DNA from: an uncultured Muribaculaceae bacterium
GTDB lineage: Bacteria; Bacteroidota; Bacteroidia; Bacteroidales; Muribaculaceae
Assembly (NCBI GenBank): GCA_910584665.1
Contig: CAJUBL010000045.1
Coordinates: 1 to 26,526, forward strand
Length of the DNA: 26,526 nucleotides
Reading direction: 5' to 3'
Below, in pieces: positions 7,815-14,580 of the stretch. The notes beneath the pieces are model-generated. The model had not been told where the DNA came from. It made no database searches and saw nothing but the letters and a program-made list of their open reading frames with translations. Position numbers and translations under genes: made by a program. Position 1 is the stretch's first letter, and each line of letters starts with the position of its first letter.

Positions 7815-9200
7815 ATGGAATTCAATTCGCTCGAGTTCTTTATATTCTATACAGTATTCTTTGCCGCCTACTGGGCACTCCGATCCGGACTCAGGTGGCA
7901 GAACCGTCTGTTGCTCGCGGCGAGCTATGTGTTCTACGGCTGGTGGGACTGGCGTTTCTTAGGACTGATAATACTGATCACAGTGATATCCTGGAGCACG
8001 GCGCTAATGGCTGTGCGCAGACACCGCCTGGGATGGACTGCGCTTAATGTGACTGTCAGTCTATGCGTATTAGGGGCATTCAAGTACTTCGGTTTCTTCG
8101 GTAAAGGGATAGCCCGCCTGGTGGCCGTATGGGGTTGGAACATCGATACGTTTACGACCGATATACTGTTGCCTGTAGGAATATCATTCTATACATTCCA
8201 GGCCATAAGCTACTCGGTCGACGTGTATCGGCGGCGCATTGAACCGACACGCGATCTGCTGACATTCGCCACATTCATCGCTTTCTTTCCCCAGCTGCTT
8301 GCCGGCCCTATAGAACGGGGCGGTCAGCTGTTGCCCCAGATCGCACGAAAGCGGAAATGGGATTACAACATGGCTGTCGACGGCGCGAGGGAGACCCTCT
8401 GGGGGCTGTTCAAGAAAGTTGCCGTTGCCGACATGTGCGGACTGTATGTCGATGCGATATACAACAACCCGTCATCATCACCGTTCAGACTCACGGCGGC
8501 GGCAATGCTGTTCACCCTACAGATCTACTGTGATTTCTCGGGATACTGCAACATGGCCCGCGGACTTGCCGCCATGCTGGGTATAAGACTGACAGCAAAC
8601 TTCAGATACCCGTTGTTCTCACGCAATCAGACCGATTTCTGGCATCGCTGGAATATCTCGCTGACGACATGGTTCCGTGATTATGTCTATATCCCTCTCG
8701 GAGGCTCCCGCCACGGACAGTTCCGGACCTGTTGCAACATATTGATAGTGTTTGTCCTTTCAGGTCTGTGGCATGGAGCCGCATTCAACTATGTGACATG
8801 GGGAATGGTCTGCGGTGTGCTTATAATACTTACCAGACTGGCGGGACAAACCGGCTTACGGCCCGGGAACGAGCCTTCAGACAAGCCCGGAGATCTGCTG
8901 AGAATCGCATCGAATTTATATCTGATAATCATCACGTTTGTCATATTCAGGTTAAACGACACGGAACGCTCCATCATTGTAATCGAGCAGATATGGTGGC
9001 CTTTATTGCTGATTATCAGCACGTTATTAGGGGGGGGGTATTTTATGCCGCCAACTTCATCTGAACGTATACATACTGCTTGGCGGTACAGCGCTGCTGG
9101 TGGTGGCGGTTATATGGACCGTATTTTCACCCGGTCTGGCTCTGGCACTCGCTGTGACCGGAATTTTACCTGCATCGATAACAGGGATGCTGGCTACTGA
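7815..9200 (+). CDS. MBOAT family membrane O-acyltransferase, C-terminus frameshifted at a G9 tract
   Basis: In this frame the protein has 461 residues, of which about 408 are genuine. MBOAT (AlgI/DltB-like) proteins move acyl, usually acetyl, groups across the inner membrane onto surface glycans. Family marks are many membrane helices, FYTFQAISYSVDVYR (125-139), LLAGPIERG (161-169), FWHRWNISLTTWFRDYVYIPLGGS (split around His277), and the catalytic His320 in LSGLWHGAAFNY. After Leu405 the frame runs through nine G (9030-9038) and then into a Pro/Ser/Arg-rich tail without membrane character. The true C-terminus continues in the +1 frame to 9345. With eight G (or eleven) the gene would read through, giving 509 residues for eight, a normal family length. 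As it stands the last membrane segments are missing, so the product is probably inactive unless the tract slips or the assembly is wrong. Confidence 0.85.
   Translation: MEFNSLEFFIFYTVFFAAYWALRSGLRWQNRLLLAASYVFYGWWDWRFLGLIILITVISWSTALMAVRRHRLGWTALNVTVSLCVLGAFKYFGFFGKGIARLVAVWGWNIDTFTTDILLPVGISFYTFQAISYSVDVYRRRIEPTRDLLTFATFIAFFPQLLAGPIERGGQLLPQIARKRKWDYNMAVDGARETLWGLFKKVAVADMCGLYVDAIYNNPSSSPFRLTAAAMLFTLQIYCDFSGYCNMARGLAAMLGIRLTANFRYPLFSRNQTDFWHRWNISLTTWFRDYVYIPLGGSRHGQFRTCCNILIVFVLSGLWHGAAFNYVTWGMVCGVLIILTRLAGQTGLRPGNEPSDKPGDLLRIASNLYLIIITFVIFRLNDTERSIIVIEQIWWPLLLIISTLLGGGYFMPPTSSERIHTAWRYSAAGGGGYMDRIFTRSGSGTRCDRNFTCIDNRDAGY
9030..9038 (+). repeat. Homopolymer tract of nine G inside the MBOAT gene
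   Basis: Nine consecutive G after TTATTA. The tract is exactly where the MBOAT reading frame breaks: losing one G joins frame 7815 to the frame that ends at 9345. Such runs are classic sites of slipped-strand mispairing, and also of sequencing error. Confidence 0.9.
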
Positions 9201-9345
9201 ATGGTGTGGACGCCACAGAAGCTTCGCTCTTGAACGCATGTCTCTGTTACACCGTAATATGCGGCTCGCTGTCTACTGGATACTGACGTCAGCGATCCTG
9301 CTCAGCAACAGTGGCGGCCGGCAATTCATATATTACCAGTTCTAA
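9031..9345 (+). pseudogene. Displaced C-terminal part of the MBOAT gene
   Basis: This +1 frame has no start of its own near its beginning. It encodes about 104 residues that fit the missing end of an MBOAT protein: VYILLGGTALLVVAVIW and LALALAVTGILPASITGML as membrane helices, then AVYWILTSAILL and the closing GGRQFIYYQF, which is a typical MBOAT C-terminus. It ends 4 bp before the next gene, as expected of the intact first gene of an operon. It should be read as one gene with 7815-9200, either switched off or mis-sequenced. Confidence 0.85.
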
Positions 9346-9349
9346 GAGT

Positions 9350-10426
9350 ATGTCGGGGAGGGAAAAAATACAGGATTACAAGAAACTGACTGACAGTGAC
9401 CGCTCCAACGGTATAATCAGGTTTATGATAAAGGGAGCGGCTATACTGATTGTACCGGTCGCAGTCATGACAGCCATATATTCGTGGGCGGATCCTTTCA
9501 AGGTTATAGGCCGTTACGAGTCTGACACTGTCGGGAACACCATCGCCGATGATATTAAACTGTCGGTCAACAAGGGTATGCTGTCGGTACAGGCGCTTGA
9601 GAGAAGAATCGAGAAGGGAGACATTCCTGATTCATTCATATTCGGAGCGAGCATCTCGTGCTACTACGAAACCGACTACTGGCAGGGACTTATAGATACA
9701 GAAACGACACCGTTGCACTTCGACTCATCCAGCGAAGGGGCGCGTTCGTTACGCTACAAACTTGAATACCTGAAAAGAGAAGGAATAAAAATCAGAAATG
9801 CGCTCATTATCATAGACCCGATACAGATCGAGAGCAATGTGACACGTGACGACATCATGTCAGCCGACCCGCCACAGACTGCCGGATGGCATACATGGCC
9901 CATATGGCACATACGGTTTATGAAAGCCTTCTATGATCCGGATTTTCTTATCTCCTATCTGCCTTCACTTTACACCGGAACTCAGTACAGGTACGGTTTC
10001 AGCGAGATCTTCGACCGTCAGCCCAGCATATACGACATGTACCGCAACGAAGAATCTATCCCGGCCTGGGATGAGGAAATACGACGGAACCCCGCATCAT
10101 TCTACGCTCTGCGCTGTTTTCCTGAAGTACGCGAGCCTCACTGCAGCAACCCCGGGCGGATAGACGATGTGCGCGAACATGAATACCGCCGTGTGGCAAG
10201 TCTGCTGAAAGGGACCGACTACCATGTCGTGGCTACTCCGACACTTGACTGTGACACACTGAGCCTGCGTGACACACAGTTACTGAAAGATATATTCGGG
10301 ACAGACCGTTTCCATAATATGACATCCTGCATGGCCGATGTAGCCATGCAGGACAGCAACTGGTATGACACGCGTCATTACCGCGCACCGGTAGCCCGCG
10401 CAATCATGGACGCAGTCTACCGATGA
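9350..10426 (+). CDS. Membrane-anchored SGNH-like protein, partner of the MBOAT acyltransferase
   Basis: 358 residues from the ATG at 9350, which lies 4 bp after the end of the intact MBOAT frame. A GTG at 9311 would extend it but overlaps the MBOAT C-terminus, so 9350 is preferred. One N-terminal membrane helix (about 23-44) places the rest in the periplasm. FIFGASIS (97-103) fits block I of SGNH/AlgJ/DltD-type proteins, with Ser101 as the likely nucleophile, and DTRH (Asp340, His343) fits the Asp-x-x-His of block V. In alginate, cellulose and teichoic-acid systems the MBOAT protein hands acyl groups to such a partner, which esterifies the glycan. The arrangement here is the same. The glycan is unknown: no polysaccharide genes are in the window. 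The SGNH call rests on motifs only. Confidence 0.7.
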   Translation: MSGREKIQDYKKLTDSDRSNGIIRFMIKGAAILIVPVAVMTAIYSWADPFKVIGRYESDTVGNTIADDIKLSVNKGMLSVQALERRIEKGDIPDSFIFGASISCYYETDYWQGLIDTETTPLHFDSSSEGARSLRYKLEYLKREGIKIRNALIIIDPIQIESNVTRDDIMSADPPQTAGWHTWPIWHIRFMKAFYDPDFLISYLPSLYTGTQYRYGFSEIFDRQPSIYDMYRNEESIPAWDEEIRRNPASFYALRCFPEVREPHCSNPGRIDDVREHEYRRVASLLKGTDYHVVATPTLDCDTLSLRDTQLLKDIFGTDRFHNMTSCMADVAMQDSNWYDTRHYRAPVARAIMDAVYR

Positions 10427-10438
10427 GATCTGTAATAT

Positions 10439-12082
10439 TCAGAATTTGTACCCTATCGACAGAACAATGTTGTTATTCTTATTGTCAAGGGCGGCACGGG
10501 GTGCATATGTCCAGGCTCCGTTTGCGGCAGGATCCTCATACGAAGAGAAAGCATGCCATGTCGACGAGGTCTTCTTGTAGACGTATGCCGCATCGATATA
10601 GAAACCGCCGGTACGGTAGCCGAGGCCGAAAGTAATATAGTCCGTACCCTTGTTCATGGTGTAGGAAGGATTGGTACCGGACGTAGATACATAACATCCC
10701 CTGGCACCCTCGTCATAGCTTTTGTCGACCGACGTCGTCGAATGGCTGTAACCGGCACGGATACTGAACTGAGGCGTCACACGATACTCGGCTCCTATAC
10801 GAAGAGTATTGGTGGGCTTATAGTAGGCCTTAACATCCTCGCTAACCCATTCGTCCTTCTCATAATCACCATATCCTACCTCCGGATCAGGAACAGATAC
10901 TGACATATTGTTAAAAGCTTTATACTCATAGTCAGCGCTGACGATAAACCGGCCGCCTATCACACCTGCCGCACTGGCGATGAGACGCCATGGAGACTTC
11001 ATACGCCAGTCATAGTAGGCATCGTCGCTGTAATACTGGCCGTTATTGTCAAGCGTAGGATTCCCCTGTGCGTCTAAATTATATCCGTATGAATAGTCAA
11101 TAGTGCTGGCATAGTGAGTGGAAAGATTATACCACGTAGGGGTATGGATAGCCAGTCCAAGACGCAGTTCGTTGACAGGCTTAAGTATGACGCCGAACTT
11201 CATATTGAATCCGCTGCCCGAAGTATTACTGTGATTGCGCAGGGCATAGTAAGCGTTGCCGGGAGTAATCACATTATCCTGTTTGTTGTACACATCGGCG
11301 TCGGTAAGTTCCTCGTCATAGAATGTATCCTGAGTCATATTTATATCGGTTATCCCGAATCCCACGCCCCAGTAAAGGGTGTTCATGATGTTGCCGCCGA
11401 AATTGATCGAGTACTCGTCGACATAGCCGCGCTCACGGGTAGAGTAAGAAGCATTGCCATAAGTGGTACCCGGAACCCACAGACCGTTGTAAGCTCCGTT
11501 AGGACCACTGGGCGATATCAGAAAACTGTTGTAGGCCATAATGCTCATCCAGTCTGCCTTGGAATCCTGGAACGGATTATAGTTCTGTGTCTCGCCCAGC
11601 ACTTCGGTGGAATAACCCTGAGAGAAATTAGCGACATAATTGGACATCGAAGTTTCAAGAGCCCCTATACCGCCGCGGAATGTGCGGTCAAACGAGGCGG
11701 CACGGTTATAGCTGGCACCCCACGAGAAGGTCGGCATTGTCTCGTTCCCAAGTATCGTAGTGCCTATATAGCCGAAATTGTTGCAATAGACATGGGTTTT
11801 ATCCACAGAGCCTATGCCCGTACCCGAGTTGGTACGAGACGATGTCATATTGATATCAAGAGTGACCCCTACCTCACTGCTGCGGTATACGCCTATGCCG
11901 GCCGGATTTTGTGTAAGCGTGGACAGGTCACCACCCAGAGCGCCGAACGCACCGGCCATCGACATGAAACGTGCCGTACCGCGCAGATCACTCGTAGAGA
12001 GAGTATAGGCATCTACAGCCGACTGAGCCACTGCGATCGTTGGAACGGCGGCTATAACGGCCGATATTATTGACTTTCTCAT
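10439..12082 (-). CDS. FadL/OmpP1-like outer membrane beta-barrel protein
   Basis: 547 residues from the ATG at 12082; a TTG at 12106 gives a longer frame but spoils the signal peptide. The signal peptide is about residues 1-20 (ending TIAVAQ). The N-terminal region GALGGDLSTLTQNPAGIGVY is characteristic of FadL-type channels, whose N-terminal segment plugs the barrel. The rest alternates aromatic strands and polar loops, and the last residue is Phe (SIGYKF), the usual sorting signal of an outer membrane barrel. Relatives carry hydrophobic molecules across the outer membrane; the substrate here is unknown. It lies 51 bp downstream of the Trp/Gly-rich protein gene in the same direction and probably shares its promoter. 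Its stop is 12 bp from that of the convergent SGNH-like gene, with no terminator hairpin between. Confidence 0.85.
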   Translation of the reverse strand: MRKSIISAVIAAVPTIAVAQSAVDAYTLSTSDLRGTARFMSMAGAFGALGGDLSTLTQNPAGIGVYRSSEVGVTLDINMTSSRTNSGTGIGSVDKTHVYCNNFGYIGTTILGNETMPTFSWGASYNRAASFDRTFRGGIGALETSMSNYVANFSQGYSTEVLGETQNYNPFQDSKADWMSIMAYNSFLISPSGPNGAYNGLWVPGTTYGNASYSTRERGYVDEYSINFGGNIMNTLYWGVGFGITDINMTQDTFYDEELTDADVYNKQDNVITPGNAYYALRNHSNTSGSGFNMKFGVILKPVNELRLGLAIHTPTWYNLSTHYASTIDYSYGYNLDAQGNPTLDNNGQYYSDDAYYDWRMKSPWRLIASAAGVIGGRFIVSADYEYKAFNNMSVSVPDPEVGYGDYEKDEWVSEDVKAYYKPTNTLRIGAEYRVTPQFSIRAGYSHSTTSVDKSYDEGARGCYVSTSGTNPSYTMNKGTDYITFGLGYRTGGFYIDAAYVYKKTSSTWHAFSSYEDPAANGAWTYAPRAALDNKNNNIVLSIGYKF

Positions 12083-12133
12083 ATATAAACAATTTAAGTT
12101 TTTCAATTAACAGGTTTCACATACCTTCGTCAT

Positions 12134-13282
12134 TCAGTGTCGTCCGGACCGGCCGCCGCCGCTTGACCGGCCGCCGCCTCCGCCGCCTCCACGGCTTCCG
12201 CTACCCCATGAGGATCCATTGTTACGGGAACCGCTGTTCCAGCTCGGATTGCTGTTATTGGACGGAGGAGTATAGCTGTTGCCTGTGGACTGACGTCCCT
12301 GATTGACACGCGAGCCGGGTATCGTACCATTATTGCGGTACCCGGATCCTGACGCAGGCGAGCCGCCGTTTACAGTCGAAGGACGGCGCCCGGACTGATT
12401 GACACGCGAACCCGGAACGGATTGGTTCGTACCCGAAGGCAGAGTGTAGGCGGGACGCGAGCCGCCACCATAATAACTGTTGCCGGGACGGCGTCCTGAA
12501 GTGGATGGCTTCACTCCGCCAGGAGAGTGAGGGCGTGACGCTCCGGACGAACTTGGACGCCAGCTGCCGCCGCCCCATATCGGACCGTGACCAGGGTGAC
12601 CCCAGCCTGGATAATGCCATCCTGGATGCCCCCAGCCGGGGTGATGCCATCCGCCACCCCAGCCCCATGACCACGACCAGGATGGTCCCCAGCCCCATGA
12701 CCATGAGGGACTATACCATGGATCATACCACGAATTCCATCCCCAGCGCCAGGGATTATAGCTGTAATAGCCGTTATACCACGGACTGTATATTCCGCCA
12801 TAATACCATGGATCAACCGTGTTGACTATAATGGTTGTCTGCGGACGCGACTGCTCGGCATAGTAATAGTCCATAAGCTCGCCGTCCCCCGAACCCGACA
12901 CTACATCAGGATTGGAGAAGCGCTCGATACGGCGAGTGTTGGCAAAATCACCCTGCATAAGCCGGTCAAGAGAAACCGAATCGGTCTCCTCACGGCTGCC
13001 GCTGAACGCTGAACGGCGGTTGTACTCGTCGACATCGCGCGTACTGCCGCTGTTGACTACATAAGTGTCAGAGCCGGGATAATCGGCAACCGGCTGGGAT
13101 GGTATATAGTTACGTCTGGCAGCCTTTTTAGCCGCCTCGATAGCCTTCTCCTGCTTTTCTTTCTTAGCCTTGGATGCATCATAGTAAATATCGTCATCAT
13201 AAAATCCCTGTGCCTGCATCGGCAATGAAGCGGCGAGGACTGTGACAACCAACGGCATAAGTCTTGTGAGTATTTTCTTCAT
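12134..13282 (-). CDS. Secreted Trp/Gly/Tyr-rich low-complexity protein
   Basis: 382 residues; I do not recognise a catalytic domain. A signal peptide (1-24, ending PMQAQ) is followed by an acidic Tyr/Asp patch (27-36) and a Lys/Ala helix (37-56). A variable polar region comes next (57-150), then an aromatic block (156-240) made of short W-G, W-Y-x-P and G-W-G-H-P-G repeats (DNA 12563-12817). The C-terminus is a Ser/Gly/Arg/Asn-rich tail that contains PGSRVNQ twice (290-296, 322-328), a run of seven Gly, and a final His. Tandem repeats in the DNA probably make its length variable. It is the first gene of a two-gene unit with the FadL-like protein and has its own promoter (13355-13387). It may be a cell-envelope or matrix protein; that is inference. 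The ATG at 13282 is chosen for the signal peptide. Confidence 0.8.
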   Translation of the reverse strand: MKKILTRLMPLVVTVLAASLPMQAQGFYDDDIYYDASKAKKEKQEKAIEAAKKAARRNYIPSQPVADYPGSDTYVVNSGSTRDVDEYNRRSAFSGSREETDSVSLDRLMQGDFANTRRIERFSNPDVVSGSGDGELMDYYYAEQSRPQTTIIVNTVDPWYYGGIYSPWYNGYYSYNPWRWGWNSWYDPWYSPSWSWGWGPSWSWSWGWGGGWHHPGWGHPGWHYPGWGHPGHGPIWGGGSWRPSSSGASRPHSPGGVKPSTSGRRPGNSYYGGGSRPAYTLPSGTNQSVPGSRVNQSGRRPSTVNGGSPASGSGYRNNGTIPGSRVNQGRQSTGNSYTPPSNNSNPSWNSGSRNNGSSWGSGSRGGGGGGGRSSGGGRSGRH

Positions 13283-13354
13283 AGTCGTTGTGTTTTTAAT
13301 GTGGTCTGTAACTGTTAGACTTACGTAAAGTCCTATAGTTTAACTTATGAACCA

Positions 13355-13387
13355 CAAATATACAAGAAAATTGGTCAAGAAGCCAAA
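13355..13387 (-). promoter_or_regulatory. Promoter of the Trp/Gly-rich protein / FadL-like unit
   Basis: Minus strand: -7 box TATATTTG (13355-13362) and TTTG (13384-13387) as -33 box, 21 bp apart. Transcription would start near 13348, leaving a leader of about 65 nt. That leader holds a weak hairpin (GACTT/AAGTC, 13317-13331). Confidence 0.65.
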
Positions 13388-13434
13388 CTTTAACATTAAA
13401 TATGACTTTTTGACCAATAAGACAGCCTATAACA

Positions 13435-13989
13435 TTACTCGATGCGACGAGGACGCAGATCGTAGGCAAAAGCCGAAACTATGAATCCCCAGTAAACAAA
13501 AGCAAGCGCAGCCAGGAAGCTCACCATATTCATCTCCTGGAAATAACCGCCACACAGGAAGAAACCGGAGATTACAACCAGTAGTATGCCATTGATCAGA
13601 TAAAGCCACCAGCCACTGCCACGACCGCCCCCAAATGCCTGTACAAACGCCATAAGGCCGGCATACAGGAAAACAAACGAAAGGAAATAGGGCAGTACGG
13701 CCTCGGCGAGGAAGACATTGCTTACGAGCATAAAACCGACAAAAACATCAATGACACCCCCGGCAAGCCACCATCCCCATCCGCGCGGACGGTTACGGCC
13801 GGCCGAGACGCAGAGCTGCACGACGCCCGTGAGCACAAGAAGCCATCCGAATATGACCGAAGCCACAGCATACCCGGCAGCCGGCCAGAACCAATAGGCA
13901 AATCCGCCGATAATCAGAAGTATACCGGCCAGCAGCAACAGCCACCAGTAACGGGAAGTACCGAAATAATTGAAACCTTGTGTTTTCAT
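13435..13989 (-). CDS. HdeD family (DUF308) membrane protein
   Basis: 184 residues from the ATG at 13989, which gives the usual family N-terminus (a short polar stretch, then WWLLLLAGILLIIGGFAYW). A frame from 14061 adds 24 residues that do not fit. About six membrane helices are arranged as three hairpins of the DUF308 type, each with small Gly-rich turns (for example WLAGGVIDVFVGFMLV and WLYLINGILLVVISGFF). HdeD in enteric bacteria is linked to acid resistance at high cell density; in Bacteroidetes the role is not established. It ends in a basic tail (DLRPRR), which fits a cytoplasmic C-terminus. It appears to be a single gene. I saw no strong promoter before it, only a near-match TGTCTTTG (14067-14074, minus strand). 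Confidence 0.85.
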   Translation of the reverse strand: MKTQGFNYFGTSRYWWLLLLAGILLIIGGFAYWFWPAAGYAVASVIFGWLLVLTGVVQLCVSAGRNRPRGWGWWLAGGVIDVFVGFMLVSNVFLAEAVLPYFLSFVFLYAGLMAFVQAFGGGRGSGWWLYLINGILLVVISGFFLCGGYFQEMNMVSFLAALAFVYWGFIVSAFAYDLRPRRIE

Positions 13990-14104
13990 AATATTATGTT
14001 TTTTATAAATCTTCAATAGAATAACATCCTTACGGAAACAAGGGTTCACACTGACAGACATTCATACACAAAGACATAAATACCTTAAAGCGCAGATTAT
14101 AGAG

Positions 14105-14371
14105 GACCGTCCGGATGAATGGAATTTTAAGCGCAGACTTCGCTGATTAAAATAAACCATACGGACGTTGGGTTATTAACCGCAGATTCCGTAAATTACG
14201 AAAAAAGATTATATAACAGATTACCAGGATGATCTGAGTCTTCATGACAATCTGAATTTTGCGTAATTTGCGGTTGATTCTTTTGTATGTAGTTACGTTT
14301 TACGCTTTCTTCCTCTCTTTTTCACTTAATCTGCGTAATCTGCGCTTTAAATTTCATTCATCCGGATGGCC
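14105..14371. repeat. Inverted repeat A of the HdeD-mutS2 gap
   Basis: The 32-nt arms 14105-14136 and 14340-14371 are reverse complements at 28 of 32 positions, with CCGGATGAATG exact. They are 203 bp apart. The left arm of repeat B lies between them and the right arm of B lies beyond them, so A and B interleave. No coding sequence is supported in 13990-14580. Confidence 0.85.
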
Positions 14372-14424
14372 AAATTTCCGTAATTTGCGTAATTTGCGGT
14401 TAATAACCCAACGTCCGGATGGTT
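14155..14424. repeat. Inverted repeat B, interleaved with repeat A
   Basis: The 46-nt arms 14155-14200 and 14379-14424 are reverse complements at 42 of 46 positions, including an exact core of 23 nt (14162-14184). The order along the DNA is A, B, A', B', so the two stems cannot form together as simple nested hairpins. A third, shorter copy of the inner part of B' lies at 14254-14277, and a fragment (AATCTGCGCT) at 14498-14507. Confidence 0.85.
14261..14401. repeat. Words shared with the repeats downstream of the GH51 gene
   Basis: GCGTAATTTGCGGTT occurs at 14261-14275 and 14387-14401, and also at 5579-5593. The 25 bases at 14327-14351 equal those at 5631-5655. Both loci are intergenic and 9 kb apart, so this is a dispersed family rather than a local duplication. 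Confidence 0.8.
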
Positions 14425-14530
14425 AAATTCAAATCTGCGATTTCCGTTCAACTTTATTTATCAACACATAACGCTTTAGGAACGAAGTGTAGAAAGAATC
14501 TGCGCTAAAGTATTCCGCTTGATTTATCCT

Positions 14531-14561
14531 TTTGTTTTTTGTCTTTATTCTGCTAATTTTG
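14531..14561 (+). promoter_or_regulatory. mutS2 promoter
   Basis: -7 box TAATTTTG (14554-14561) with TTTG at 14531-14534 as -33 box, 19 bp apart. Transcription would start near 14568, giving a leader of about 13 nt before the ATG at 14581. Confidence 0.65.
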
Positions 14562-14580
14562 TAGTTTCAATCTGTTAACG

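Noticed and set aside
11114..12073. 319-codon plus-strand frame opposite the FadL-like gene
   Set aside because: Shadow frame; the minus strand encodes a signal peptide, the NPAGIG motif and a C-terminal Phe.
12563..12817. Tandem repeats considered as a possible CRISPR array or minisatellite
   Set aside because: The repeats are short, in codon phase, and encode the Trp/Gly block of a secreted protein; there are no unique spacers.
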